A DNA stretch of 64,000 nucleotides from JAFDVL01 sp964631865 (GCA_964631865.1 CAZWAK010000010.1:19066-83065); one strand, 5' to 3'. Shown: positions 26,181-35,849, counted from the first letter of the stretch. Made by a program: numbers and translations. The notes: a model not told the origin generated them from the sequence alone.

Positions 26181-26936
26181 ATGTTAAAGAAGCGTATCAT
26201 TCCTAAGTTATTGCTCAAGAACGGTCGCAATGTGAAGGGGAAAAAATTCATTGATCTGCGAGATACAGGACACCCAGTTACTAATGCACGCATCTTTGAT
26301 GCTCAGGGAGCTGATGAGTTAATGTTCTTAGACATAGCGGCCAGTGCTGAGAACCGAGGGATATTATACGAGACGATTGCAAAAACTGCTGAAGAGGTAT
26401 TCATGCCTTTTTGCGTAGGAGGAGGTGTGCGAACAGTTGAGGATGTACGCAACTTACTACTCGCTGGGGCAGATAAAGTTTGCATTAATACGGCTGCCGT
26501 AGAGATGCCATCACTTATCCAGGATGGTGCCAAGTTATTTGGGGTGCAATGCATGGTCGTATCTATTGACGTCCGGCGTTATGAAACTAACTGGGAGGTA
26601 TTCACGCATGGGGGAACGGTTTCAACGGGCATAGATGTTATAGATCATGCTAAGCGAATGGTGAATTTGGGAGCAGGCGAACTATTGATAACTTCAATTG
26701 ATCGAGATGGGACAATGGAAGGTTACGATATAGAACTCATCAATACAATTGCCAATGCCGTAAATGTACCAGTGATTGCTTCAGGGGGGGCTGGAAATCT
26801 ACAGCATTTAGTAGATGCCATCAATTATGGTAATGCGTCGGCTGTCGCTGTTGGAAGTTTGTTTAATTTTACTGATCAAAGCCCTATCAAAGCGCGGTCA
26901 TTTATGCGTGTTGCTGGGGTAAATGTTCGCGTATAA
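26181..26936 (+). CDS. HisF-like cyclase subunit of the sugar amidination system
   Basis: 251 residues, TIM barrel from ATG 26181. LLKNGRNVKGKKFIDLRDTGHPVTNARIFDAQGADELMFLDIAAS carries a HisF-like first half; VVSIDVRRYETNWEVFTHGG and LLITSIDRDGTMEGYD complete the barrel. The usual HisF GDPVELA is replaced by GHPVTNA, common in the WbpG-linked paralogues. Paired with the HisH-like gene 4 bases upstream. Confidence 0.9.
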   Translation: MLKKRIIPKLLLKNGRNVKGKKFIDLRDTGHPVTNARIFDAQGADELMFLDIAASAENRGILYETIAKTAEEVFMPFCVGGGVRTVEDVRNLLLAGADKVCINTAAVEMPSLIQDGAKLFGVQCMVVSIDVRRYETNWEVFTHGGTVSTGIDVIDHAKRMVNLGAGELLITSIDRDGTMEGYDIELINTIANAVNVPVIASGGAGNLQHLVDAINYGNASAVAVGSLFNFTDQSPIKARSFMRVAGVNVRV

Positions 26937-26945
26937 AGGGGGAAT

Positions 26946-27485
26946 ATGGCAAGAGACAATTATTTTATTCAAGGAGAGCGAATATATTTTCGGGAAGTCC
27001 GTCTAACAGATGTTGGAGATACTTATTATCGCTGGATGAATGACATAGAGGTGACTTGTTATCTGGAAAGTAGATTCTTTCCGAATTCGATTGAACATCT
27101 TCGTGAATATGTTGCAAACAAGCAAAATGACAAAAATAATATATTCCTAGCTATAGTTTTAAAGGAAAATGATAGACATATCGGAAATATCAAGCTTGGT
27201 CCGATTGACTGGATACACAGAACAGGAGACATAGGGCTTATCATCGGTGACAAAAGTTGTTGGGGAAAAGGGTATGCAACAGAATCTATAAAACTGATGG
27301 TTAAATATGGATTCGATATTTTAAATTTGCATAAAATAACCGCCGGATGTTATAGCTGCAATCAAGGGTCGGCAAAGGCATTCCAGAAAGCTGGTTTTGA
27401 TATAGAAGGATTACGGAAACAGCAATTTTATTATAATAAGTCATATGTTGATTTGATTATGTTGGGCATTATTAATATAGGGTAA
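26946..27485 (+). CDS. GNAT acetyltransferase, likely PseH role
   Basis: 179 residues. GNAT fold of the RimJ/RimL branch: IYFREVRLTDVGDTYYRWMND, then IGNIKLGPIDWIHRTGDIGLIIGDKSCWGKGYATESIKLMVKYGFD with the acetyl-CoA loop (KGYATE) and NLHKITAGCYSCNQGSAKAFQKAGF. By position at the end of the operon and the absence of another candidate it should acetylate the 4-amino group of the PseC product. Clearly AT-rich. PseH proper is expected; a different acyl donor is possible. Confidence 0.82.
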   Translation: MARDNYFIQGERIYFREVRLTDVGDTYYRWMNDIEVTCYLESRFFPNSIEHLREYVANKQNDKNNIFLAIVLKENDRHIGNIKLGPIDWIHRTGDIGLIIGDKSCWGKGYATESIKLMVKYGFDILNLHKITAGCYSCNQGSAKAFQKAGFDIEGLRKQQFYYNKSYVDLIMLGIINIG

Positions 27486-27491
27486 TTTTTC

Positions 27492-27565
27492 TAGTACAGC
27501 GAATTTTAAGTTTCTTAACGTAATAAAGCCATTTTCTACGATAAAACTTAAAATTCGCTGTACTA
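27492..27565. repeat. Perfect 22-base inverted repeat, long hairpin
   Basis: Arms 27492-27513 and 27544-27565 are perfectly complementary over 22 bases, each with the core AGTACAGCGAATTTTAAG, around a 30-base loop. There is no U-tract. It begins 6 bases after the GNAT stop. It may end the pse transcript or be a small mobile palindrome; its words do not fit the heptamer or family A elements. Confidence 0.85.
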
Positions 27566-27615
27566 TTGACTCGATACTTATAAATTCAGAGTTACCTAAG
27601 TAAAGAGCATTTTTT

Positions 27616-28932
27616 GTGAAAGCAGATTTATTATTTTCACCATCTATTTTCGTACTATCCCGATATATCGCGGTTGGTATAGCTGCAGGCGAGGCATTTT
27701 TATTTGCATACATCTTAGGAGTTGATAGCTATGGGCAATATGCAGTGATAATGCAAATAGCTAACTCACTTGTAATGTTGGGCTTTGGAAATGCTTCGGG
27801 TTATATATATGCTTTTTATAAAAATTCGTTAGGTGATAATAATGAGGTTTATAAATTAGTCTCGCTATTACAATATTTGATAGGCGCGGGAGTGCTAGCC
27901 CTAGCATTATTAATAGCAAAGCCTCAGTTCTTAGCTAGTATTTTTATCTTTCTAATACAGGTCCCTTATTTAATTACTGAGCCTCTGTTTAGGGTAAAAA
28001 ATATGTTTGTTGTTCCTGTGATCGGTAAAGGGATGGGCTCATTGATGACTATACTATTAATTAGTATATTTTACTTCTCGCAAGTAAATGCAGAGTCGGG
28101 CAGAATTAGTATTAATACATCAATAATGATTGTACTGTTTGGTAATTTTCTCGGATACGGCATTTACTATCTTAGTATATTTTGGGTAAGAGGTGTGAAA
28201 GTAGAATCGCTAATAGACTTTTTAAGCTTAAAAGCTTTGATTATTAGGGATAGAGTGGTTAATTATTGGTTTTCCATACAAAAACCAGGGATATTGATCA
28301 GTTCTTCAAGCCTAGTTTTTATGTTCTTTATGAATGTGGATCGGCTATTTATTGAGCATTTTCACCGACCAGAAATACTCAGTGTGTATTCGTTGGCTTG
28401 GCAGCTTTCACAAGGAGCCTGCTTGCTATTAACGTCATTAAATCTAATGTCGAATATACGAATTGGGCAGAAAATATCGGGTTCAAGTACTGATAAAGAG
28501 TTAACTCGCCTTTTAAAAAAGGAGCTTCTGATAACGTTTTACACTGGGTTTTCGGTTTTTGTTGCACTTGTGTGTGCAAGTTATATTCTAAGCAAGTTGA
28601 TATATAAAGATTATTATGATTTGGTTAGGATAACGGCATTAGTAGGTGGTGGCTATTTGAGCATATATATCGCCAGTGCTGTCACGGGTTTGTTGACATA
28701 CGAAGGTCATAATCTAGGGCTTGTGATTAGCTGGGCTATTGCACTATGTATGTCTCTTGGATTTAATTTATTATCAATACGTTATGATTTATGGTATGGG
28801 AACGCAGTTGCAATGACATCGTTTATTCTCATACTACAAAGCTTGTGGCTCATAGCTTACACCTATCTTGCCTTGAAAAAGAGGAAATGCAATTATATTA
28901 CAATGACCAATGGCTATATATATAAAACATAA
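27616..28932 (+). CDS. Polysaccharide flippase, Wzx-like (MATE/MOP superfamily)
   Basis: 438 residues beginning at GTG 27616. About 12 hydrophobic segments, for example YIAVGIAAGEAFLFAYILG, YLIGAGVLALALLIA, and FLILQSLWLIAYTYLAL near the end. The opening (FVLSRYIAVGIAAGEAFLFAYILGVDSYGQYAVIMQ) matches lipopolysaccharide flippases that move undecaprenyl-linked repeat units. Very AT-rich, in common with the next three genes, which suggests recent transfer. Confidence 0.85.
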   Translation: MKADLLFSPSIFVLSRYIAVGIAAGEAFLFAYILGVDSYGQYAVIMQIANSLVMLGFGNASGYIYAFYKNSLGDNNEVYKLVSLLQYLIGAGVLALALLIAKPQFLASIFIFLIQVPYLITEPLFRVKNMFVVPVIGKGMGSLMTILLISIFYFSQVNAESGRISINTSIMIVLFGNFLGYGIYYLSIFWVRGVKVESLIDFLSLKALIIRDRVVNYWFSIQKPGILISSSSLVFMFFMNVDRLFIEHFHRPEILSVYSLAWQLSQGACLLLTSLNLMSNIRIGQKISGSSTDKELTRLLKKELLITFYTGFSVFVALVCASYILSKLIYKDYYDLVRITALVGGGYLSIYIASAVTGLLTYEGHNLGLVISWAIALCMSLGFNLLSIRYDLWYGNAVAMTSFILILQSLWLIAYTYLALKKRKCNYITMTNGYIYKT

Positions 28933-28979
28933 AGCCTAAGTGTGAATACTATATTATTTAATAGCAAGTTGTTGCCCAT

Positions 28980-30356
28980 ATGAAAAAGAAATTATTAATT
29001 TACACAAAACATAATACGACTAAGGCCTGGAGGTATCTAGCATCCGAGCTTGAAGATGTTTCTAGCTGTGTAATAGTTAGTGAATTTAAGAACGATGGAG
29101 ATGTGTGGATAATGCCCGATTTTTACAAAAGACTTAAATATCCACAAATAGAAAATTTTCCTAGCCTTTGTCTAACTGATGGCGATTATGAGGAAATAAT
29201 TCGTCGGTGCAGGTTATTGCGAAATTTGAAATATGATTTGGCTGTAAAAATGATAAGTGCCATGTGGCTGGCCATAGACGATCTTCTAAGTAAAGAACGA
29301 CCAGATATAGTATTGTCGTTTACAATAGACTATTATGCGCTAGATATCTTGGAGAGAATCTCTTCTCGGAGGGGAATACCATTTTATGGGTTAATGTCCT
29401 CTATACTAAGAGACAAACTTATGATATCTGCACGAGGAGAGTATAACCAACTATATGATTCGAATGATGAGCAAGTTACGCAAGCGTTGAATGAGATGAC
29501 AGCAGATGAATTTGCCCCGTTCTTATCAAAGAATCCTAAATATTCTTTAGGAAGATTTTGGTCTATAAATCTGCGCTTTATTCTTAGAAGCCACATATTT
29601 TGGATACTTCGTCACATAACTAGAGATCCAATGAATAGCCATTTCCTAATGACTAGGCTTCATGTGAGTGAGTATCGAACTGGCTTAGAAGATAGGAATG
29701 TAGTCAAGTATTTTGATAATAATTGGGAAAACAAGGTAAAGGGTGTTCCAACTGATAAGCGAGTGTTCATAGGATTGCAACAAAACCCAGAGGCATCAAT
29801 AGATTACTGGGTACATAATATAGAGTTGATTGACTATGAGGCTGTGCTGCATCGATTAATTGACAGTCTGTCGGTGGAAGGGTTTACAATACTAATAAAA
29901 GACCACCCTAATATGTTTGCATTAAGAAAGCTAGGTTTAATTAAAGGATTACAGGGCAAGCCTAATACTATAATGCTTCCATATGAAGCAAGATCGCAAC
30001 ATTTAGTCCGAGAGTGCGGATTCACTTTTACTTGGACTGGAACAATAGGATTGCAAGCGGCTTTAGCTGGCAACTGTGCCATAGTTACCAATCCATACTA
30101 TGCAACAGAGGAAGAGTTTCTTATTATAAGAAATCTTAAGGATATTGATTTAATCCCTCATAAGCTTTCTTCCCGCAAGAGGGAGGATTATATGGGGCCG
30201 ATACGTGAAAAGTTGGCAAAACGAGTCTCGGATGGCTCATTACCCGGGAGCTTATTAGCTCATTACTGGCTTAGATTTTCAATGGGCGAGGCAGAAAAAG
30301 TGAATCAGATTAAAACAGTAGCGAGGTCATTATCTAAGTATTTTAGAACACGTTAG
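28980..30356 (+). CDS. Capsule-type glycosyltransferase-like protein
   Basis: 458 residues, soluble. The C-terminal half has GT-B features seen in capsule polysaccharide transferases: FIGLQQNPEASIDYW, ILIKDHPNMFALRK, and TWTGTIGLQAALAGNCAIVTNPYY as the nucleotide-binding loop. The KDHP motif and the GT-B layout resemble transferases that use CMP-sugars, which would suit a pseudaminic acid transferase in this locus; that link is inferred. AT-rich. The gap 30357-30549 after it shows nothing recognisable. Confidence 0.68.
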   Translation: MKKKLLIYTKHNTTKAWRYLASELEDVSSCVIVSEFKNDGDVWIMPDFYKRLKYPQIENFPSLCLTDGDYEEIIRRCRLLRNLKYDLAVKMISAMWLAIDDLLSKERPDIVLSFTIDYYALDILERISSRRGIPFYGLMSSILRDKLMISARGEYNQLYDSNDEQVTQALNEMTADEFAPFLSKNPKYSLGRFWSINLRFILRSHIFWILRHITRDPMNSHFLMTRLHVSEYRTGLEDRNVVKYFDNNWENKVKGVPTDKRVFIGLQQNPEASIDYWVHNIELIDYEAVLHRLIDSLSVEGFTILIKDHPNMFALRKLGLIKGLQGKPNTIMLPYEARSQHLVRECGFTFTWTGTIGLQAALAGNCAIVTNPYYATEEEFLIIRNLKDIDLIPHKLSSRKREDYMGPIREKLAKRVSDGSLPGSLLAHYWLRFSMGEAEKVNQIKTVARSLSKYFRTR

Positions 30357-30549
30357 CTTTGCGGCTGTTTTGTAAAAAAGTAATGTTTAGAAAATTTGGT
30401 ATACCATTAACGTGAGTAGGGTAAATATTTTCTCTGAATAAATATTAAGACTTGCGATCTCGATGCAGTGGCTGTTGAGGAGTGCTTGAGAGAGAACTTT
30501 ATTATTACAAAAGATCCTAAAGTGTGAAAGTAAAGAACAAAAGTGTATT

Positions 30550-31959
30550 ATGAATCCTGTTAATAATAGTTTCATTGCGAGTAACTTCAGAAGTATCTTT
30601 ATAGTAAAGCACATAGTACTAATTATGTCATCTCCGATAAGATTAATAGTTGCAATATGGCTGTGTGCAATTGCGCTTTATCTTATTAGCCCTGTAGAGT
30701 ATCCTGTTAATGTGAGAAGCGATGGTTGGGGATTTATAATTGCCTGCATTTTATTTTTCTGTTTAGGAGTACTCTTTTATCAAAGAAAGGCAATGCGATT
30801 TAACTGTGCTGAGCAGTATTCGTTGAGCGATTATAAAGATATTAACAACATTATCACTTGGTGTTCTATATTGGGCATGATCGGGTGTTTGAGTATATTA
30901 TATGATAAAGTATTTCTTTCAGGGCTAGATTATTCCCTTGGCATTACAGACGTACGGTATCAACGAGAGGCTGACGCAGCAATAGGCATTGGGTCTAATA
31001 GCTCTTTTCTAACTTATTTAGGATTTGTACTATATTCTTTTAGTAGTGTATCTTGGTTATTATTGTTGCTTTATGGTGATAAAGTGACGATGAGAGGAGT
31101 ATTGTTTGGAGTAATTTCTTCTTTGCCAATTCCCGCTGTAGCAACATTGTTTGGGGGGCGAGGGCCTATCGTACAATTATTAGGACTTAGTGTTGGTGCG
31201 TTAGTATTGCGAGTATTAAGTAATCAGACTGCCCTTCCTGCTGTTAGGTATTTACGCCCTTTTCTAGTAGCTTTCATTTTATCTACTTTAATATACAATG
31301 GCTATGTTACAGCTACTCGCAGGCAATACTCCGGTTTAAGAGATGTTTCAACTCAAATGACTCACTTAGATGTCACATATGGAATACGCCCCTCAGAGTG
31401 GTATAGAAAAGCAATAGATGACGAAATCCTTCCGTCTGATGTCATGTTAGATGTGTTTAGCGCTTTTGTCTACTACACGCATGCTTTGCCAACGCTACAA
31501 CTTGTCCTTGAAAAATCAGAAGACATTAGCCTTTATTATGGTCAAAATCAATTTAATTTAGCTTTCGTCATTTTGGAGAGAACTATACCTACTATGAGTA
31601 TGAGGGCAAATGCAAACAGTGAGTTGGCTGAATTGACTGGACTGTTTTCATCGGCTTGGGGAATGCTATTTGTAGATTATGGTTTAATAGGCTCTTTAAT
31701 TGAGGTTTTTATCCTAGGCTGGTTAAGCGGCATGGTTTATTATAAAGCCCAATACCGCCAAAGCCTTCTGGCTAAGTTGCTCTTTTGTTTTGTTGTGATG
31801 TCGATACTATTTAGCCCGCTTAGTGCCCCATTTGGCATAGGAAACGCAGCCTTGGTCTTCGTTTCAATGATTCTTGCACAGTTATTTTTATTAATCCGAC
31901 CTCGCTCTCAGCAGTTAAGTAATAATTTAGGGGCAGTTCAATTTTCTACTTTTGACTAA
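30550..31959 (+). CDS. O-antigen/capsule polymerase-like membrane protein (Wzy candidate)
   Basis: 469 residues. About 10-12 hydrophobic helices (for example LIVAIWLCAIALYLISPV, GFIIACILFFCLGVLFY, FLTYLGFVLYSFSSVSWLLLLLYG) with a large loop of about 120 residues containing the polar region RRQYSGLRDVSTQMTHLDVTYG. Such topology and low conservation are typical of Wzy polymerases. A start at 30625 (MSSPIRLIV) would remove 25 polar residues. Assignment rests on topology and position beside the flippase. Confidence 0.7.
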   Translation: MNPVNNSFIASNFRSIFIVKHIVLIMSSPIRLIVAIWLCAIALYLISPVEYPVNVRSDGWGFIIACILFFCLGVLFYQRKAMRFNCAEQYSLSDYKDINNIITWCSILGMIGCLSILYDKVFLSGLDYSLGITDVRYQREADAAIGIGSNSSFLTYLGFVLYSFSSVSWLLLLLYGDKVTMRGVLFGVISSLPIPAVATLFGGRGPIVQLLGLSVGALVLRVLSNQTALPAVRYLRPFLVAFILSTLIYNGYVTATRRQYSGLRDVSTQMTHLDVTYGIRPSEWYRKAIDDEILPSDVMLDVFSAFVYYTHALPTLQLVLEKSEDISLYYGQNQFNLAFVILERTIPTMSMRANANSELAELTGLFSSAWGMLFVDYGLIGSLIEVFILGWLSGMVYYKAQYRQSLLAKLLFCFVVMSILFSPLSAPFGIGNAALVFVSMILAQLFLLIRPRSQQLSNNLGAVQFSTFD

Positions 31960-32100
31960 CCTTGGTACCCTAAGAATTTCGAGGATCTAACTAATCCTGA
32001 GCTTCTATTTATAGCCTAGTACTAGAAATCAAACTCACTAAGAAACCAATTTGTAAACAAAACTTCCATATTCTATTAGGCCTTTGTTTAATAAATTGAA

Positions 32101-33357
32101 ATGGAGTTCTTTGCTTTGAAAGTTGTCATCATTACTTGTGTCTACCCGCCTGAGCCAGTAGTCTCAAGCCAAACAAGCCACCAAATAGCTGAAGAGTTAG
32201 CTCAGCGTGGGCATGAAGTAACAGTTATTGCTCCTTTTCCAAATCGGCCTGCTGGAAAACTTTACTCAGGCTACACGCGGAAGCTGGGCTTTCAACGAAC
32301 ACGCGGAATAAATGGGATAAATTTAGTTCGGTGCGCGTCCTTCCTATCGCCACGTTCTACAATGATTAGCCGATTGCTCGAAAATATTTCATTTGGTCTT
32401 ACTTCTAATATTGCGGTTCTATTCTTACCTAAGGCAGATGTAATTTACTCAAATTCATGGCCATTATTGGCTACAGGCCTGACTGCTTTAATAGCAAAAT
32501 TATACGATTCCTCACTTATAATAAGCGTGCAAGATGTTTACCCTGAGTCATTACTCTCTCAGCATCGTGCATTGATTAACCGATGGTTTATTAGTGTTTT
32601 ATCTAAACTTGACAGATTTGTTGCTCATAATAGTAAAGCGCTGGTAGTAATATCTGATTACTTTAAGGAGATTTATCGGAATACTCGTCAGGTAGAAGAA
32701 AGAAAAATACACATTATTCCAAATTGGATTCAAGAAGCAGAGCCAAAAAGTACGAATAATGCGAGAAATTATCGGAGCGATCATAGTATCTCTAATAGTT
32801 CGTTTGTTATAGCCTATGGGGGAAATATAGGAGTAGCAGCAGGTGTTGAAACTGTTATTGACTCGTATCGCTATTTTAATGGTGTTCGTCCATATACAAT
32901 CATCGCCGGGCAAGGAAGTTGTCTACCCATATGCCAGACTCTTGTGCGGGAATTAAATGATGATAGGATCATTATTCATACACCTTGGCATTCTGAGGAT
33001 ACGAATTATGTTCTAGAAGCTGCAAATATTCTAATACTACCAACTCGTGGCGCGCAATCAATGGTATCTGTTCCTTCCAAGCTATTGTCTTATATGCTTG
33101 CCGGTAAGCCTGTAATAGCGCTTGCCTTACCGCACAGCGAAGTTGCTCGAATTATTGAGAAATCTAATTGCGGATGGATTGTCTCTCCAGATCGCCCTGA
33201 TATATTGGCAGAACATATCAAGATGATAATGACACTGCCAGACTCTGAGTTGAAAAAACGAGGGCAGCAGGGCTTGGAATATGTACAACAGAATTTGACG
33301 GATAAAATCTGTCTTCCGCGGATTATAGAAATAATAGAAAATGCCGCAAAACACTGA
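32101..33357 (+). CDS. Glycosyltransferase family 4, WbuB-like
   Basis: 418 residues. VVIITCVYPPEPVVSSQTSHQIAEELAQRGHEVTVIAPFPNRPAG is the typical WbuB-type start; IAYGGNIGVAAGVETVIDSY and the E-x7-E region (VSVPSKLLSYMLAGKPVIALALPHSEVARIIE) belong to the GT4 donor-binding domain. WbuB proteins transfer an N-acetylfucosaminyl or related sugar in O-antigen assembly; the donor here is unknown. 31960-32100 before it holds nothing recognisable. Confidence 0.88.
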   Translation: MEFFALKVVIITCVYPPEPVVSSQTSHQIAEELAQRGHEVTVIAPFPNRPAGKLYSGYTRKLGFQRTRGINGINLVRCASFLSPRSTMISRLLENISFGLTSNIAVLFLPKADVIYSNSWPLLATGLTALIAKLYDSSLIISVQDVYPESLLSQHRALINRWFISVLSKLDRFVAHNSKALVVISDYFKEIYRNTRQVEERKIHIIPNWIQEAEPKSTNNARNYRSDHSISNSSFVIAYGGNIGVAAGVETVIDSYRYFNGVRPYTIIAGQGSCLPICQTLVRELNDDRIIIHTPWHSEDTNYVLEAANILILPTRGAQSMVSVPSKLLSYMLAGKPVIALALPHSEVARIIEKSNCGWIVSPDRPDILAEHIKMIMTLPDSELKKRGQQGLEYVQQNLTDKICLPRIIEIIENAAKH

Positions 33358-33367
33358 GGCAAGGACG

Positions 33368-33967
33368 ATGACTATTGCTATCCGTGCTATGCTTCCACAG
33401 GATATTCCTTCCGTAGTAGATGTTCACTTACAAGCATTTCAGAACTTTTTTCTTTCTTCACTTGGTCACGCATTTCTTCAAGAACTCTACACTTCGATAT
33501 TAAATGATCCCTCTGGAATGAGTTATGTTGCAATTGTAGAAGGGCAGCTAATCGGTTTTGTAGCCGGTACAGATCAGCCTGCAGGGTTTTATCGGCGGCT
33601 AATCAAGCAAAGATGGTGGCGATTTGGTTTGGCATCTATTCTTCCAGTTTTACGCCAACCAACTATTATTCCGAGGCTCTTGCGTGCTTTTACCATGCCA
33701 CAACAAGTTGCTAGAGGAGATCAAATAGCTACGCTGATGTCAATTGCTGTTTTGCCCGAAACACAAGGACAGCAGCTTGGTAAAAAACTTGTTTCCGCCT
33801 TTCTTGAGGAATGTCGTAGGCGGGAAATAAATCAGGTTAACCTAACAACAGATCGTTTGAAGAATGATTTTGTTAATGAATTTTATCTCCGCATGGGATT
33901 TCAGTGCATCAACTCTTTTACGACTCTTGAAGGCCGTGAGATGAATGAATACCAAATTATTTTATGA
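33368..33967 (+). CDS. GNAT family N-acetyltransferase
   Basis: 199 residues from ATG 33368 with AAGGAC upstream. IRAMLPQDIPSVVDVHLQAF opens the fold; LMSIAVLPETQGQQLGKKLVSAFLEECRRR is the acetyl-CoA binding beta4-alpha3 region and NEFYLRMGFQ the C-terminal strand. Lies 10 bases after the GT4 gene and before a DegT aminotransferase and a PglC-like transferase, so it could acetylate the 4-amino sugar used for chain initiation. Confidence 0.85.
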   Translation: MTIAIRAMLPQDIPSVVDVHLQAFQNFFLSSLGHAFLQELYTSILNDPSGMSYVAIVEGQLIGFVAGTDQPAGFYRRLIKQRWWRFGLASILPVLRQPTIIPRLLRAFTMPQQVARGDQIATLMSIAVLPETQGQQLGKKLVSAFLEECRRREINQVNLTTDRLKNDFVNEFYLRMGFQCINSFTTLEGREMNEYQIIL

Positions 33968-34048
33968 CTTGCGGTAGAGTTTGTGCCCCGCATATTCCTG
34001 CATTGAAAGCTCTGTAATTATTTATTTGCTAAATCAAGAAAGACATTG

Positions 34049-35251
34049 ATGACGCCCAATATTTCTCTCTCTGCGCGCTCAACTTATCTTCCATTTACGC
34101 TACCCGATGTTGGCCAGGAAGAATTTGAACAGGTTAAAGAATCGCTTGAATCGGGTTGGTTAACAACTGGTCCAAAAACCAAACAATTTGAGGCAGAATT
34201 TGCTGCGGCAGTAGGGGCCAAGCATGCAATTGCTGTTAATTCATGCACTGCTGCCCTACATCTTTCGTTAGAAGCAGTTGGCGTGAGGCAAGGTGATGAG
34301 GTCATCACTACTCCATATACTTTTGCTGCTAGTGCCGAGGTAATTCGCTATTTTGATGCCACACCCGTACTGGTAGATGTCGATAAGAGATGCTTGAATA
34401 TTAAGCCCGATCTAATTGAATCTGCAATCACTTCGCGGACAAGGGCAATTCTACCAGTTCATATTGCCGGGCTGCCTGCTGAAATAGATGCCATTTATAA
34501 GATTGCAGCTAAATATGGACTTGCTGTAATCGAGGATGCTGCACATGCATTCCCTACAAAATACAAGGGTCAGTTTATTGGAAATACAAATAGTCAAGAC
34601 GTAAAAGCTGCTGTGTGCTTTAGTTTCTACGCGACGAAAACTATTTCGACAGGTGAAGGCGGCATGATCTGCACGGAAGATGATGATATCGCAGATCGCT
34701 GCCGCATTATGGCCTTACACGGGATTAGCCGCGATGCCTGGAAGAGATATACAGCAGAAGGATCGTGGTACTACGAAATTATTGCCCCCGGCTATAAATA
34801 TAACTTTACCGATATTGCTGCCGGAGTAGGAATCGCCCAACTCCATAAGGCAGAGAAAATGTGGAAGAGGAGATGCGAAATAGCCTCGCATTATGATAGT
34901 GCCTTTGCAGGTCAAACGGCATTGGAGACACCGTTTAATCGGGCAGATTGTCAACATTCTTGGCATTTGTATATGCTGCGCCTCAATTTGGAACGACTTA
35001 AGATTGACCGTAATCGGTTTATTGAAGAGTTAAAAGCACGTAATATAGGAGTGAGTGTTCACTTTATTCCTCTCCATCTACACCCCTACTATCGCGAAAA
35101 GTACGGCTATAAGTCAGAGGATTACCCTGTTTCGTACAGTGAATATCTCCGTGAAATCTCACTTCCAATTTATTCAAAAATGACTGATCAAGATATTCGG
35201 GATGTCATTGATGCTATACTTGGAATATGTCAACAATTTAAGAACACTTGA
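34049..35251 (+). CDS. DegT/DnrJ/EryC1/StrS aminotransferase, PglE-like
   Basis: 400 residues from ATG 34049 (TTG at 34046 is adjacent). LPFTLPDVGQEEFEQVKESLESGWLTTGPKTKQFE is the usual N-terminus; PLP contacts in LAVIEDAAHAFPTKYKG; Schiff-base lysine in CFSFYATKTISTGEGGM. Likely aminates the 4-keto product of the CapD-type dehydratase to give UDP-4-amino-4,6-dideoxy-GlcNAc. Position between the GNAT and the sugar-phosphate transferase supports this. Confidence 0.88.
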   Translation: MTPNISLSARSTYLPFTLPDVGQEEFEQVKESLESGWLTTGPKTKQFEAEFAAAVGAKHAIAVNSCTAALHLSLEAVGVRQGDEVITTPYTFAASAEVIRYFDATPVLVDVDKRCLNIKPDLIESAITSRTRAILPVHIAGLPAEIDAIYKIAAKYGLAVIEDAAHAFPTKYKGQFIGNTNSQDVKAAVCFSFYATKTISTGEGGMICTEDDDIADRCRIMALHGISRDAWKRYTAEGSWYYEIIAPGYKYNFTDIAAGVGIAQLHKAEKMWKRRCEIASHYDSAFAGQTALETPFNRADCQHSWHLYMLRLNLERLKIDRNRFIEELKARNIGVSVHFIPLHLHPYYREKYGYKSEDYPVSYSEYLREISLPIYSKMTDQDIRDVIDAILGICQQFKNT

Positions 35252-35261
35252 AGAGAAGTTT

Positions 35262-35849
35262 ATGGGACGCATCTTTGATGTGATTATTGCTGGATTAGGT
35301 ATCCTGATTTTATTACCCCTTTTGGGTCTCGTCGCATTAGCAATAAAATTACATGATGGTGGGGCGATATTTTACCGGGCGAGGCGAGTGGGGAAGAATG
35401 GTGAGATTTTCCGGCTCTATAAGTTTCGTACAATGGTGATGAATGCAGATCGTCAGGGCGCAGCAATTACGTCACGAGGCGATACGCGGATTACCCCAAT
35501 TGGAAAATGGCTTAGAAAAACCAAACTTGATGAATTGCCACAACTTGTTAATGTCGTGCTTGGGGATATGCGATTGGTTGGGCCAAGACCGGAAGACCCA
35601 GCCTATGTCGCGCTCTATGATCGGTCTCAACGGAGAGTTTTGGACTTCTATCCCGGAATTACAAGCATGGCTTCGATTGCTTACAGAAATGAAGCACAAA
35701 TATTGTCAACACTTGATTGGGAGGAAAAATATCGCAATGAAGTCCTGCCTGCGAAGCTAGCAATAGATATAGAGTACTTAAATCGGAGAAATCTGCTTAC
35801 AGATATAAGGGTAATATTGAAAACGATATCTGTCATAATATCTAAATAA
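35262..35849 (+). CDS. Initiating sugar-1-phosphate transferase, PglC-type
   Basis: 195 residues from ATG 35262 with AAGAGAAG upstream; the frame extends into the end of the DegT gene but those residues are out of family. One hydrophobic re-entrant helix (VIIAGLGILILLPLLGLVALAI), KFRTMVMNAD, and the catalytic stretch TKLDELPQLVNVVLGDMRLVGPRPEDP of the monotopic phosphoglycosyltransferases. The short length (no extra membrane domain) is as in PglC. Transfers the first sugar phosphate to undecaprenyl phosphate. Confidence 0.92.
   Translation: MGRIFDVIIAGLGILILLPLLGLVALAIKLHDGGAIFYRARRVGKNGEIFRLYKFRTMVMNADRQGAAITSRGDTRITPIGKWLRKTKLDELPQLVNVVLGDMRLVGPRPEDPAYVALYDRSQRRVLDFYPGITSMASIAYRNEAQILSTLDWEEKYRNEVLPAKLAIDIEYLNRRNLLTDIRVILKTISVIISK

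Noticed and set aside
25559..26936. Histidine biosynthesis genes hisH and hisF
   Set aside because: No other his genes; both follow a PseA/WbpG-type amidotransferase without gaps, the known setting for sugar amidination.
27492..27565. Standard Rho-independent terminator
   Set aside because: The stem is perfect and long, but the stem is AT-rich and no T-run follows; kept only as a hairpin.
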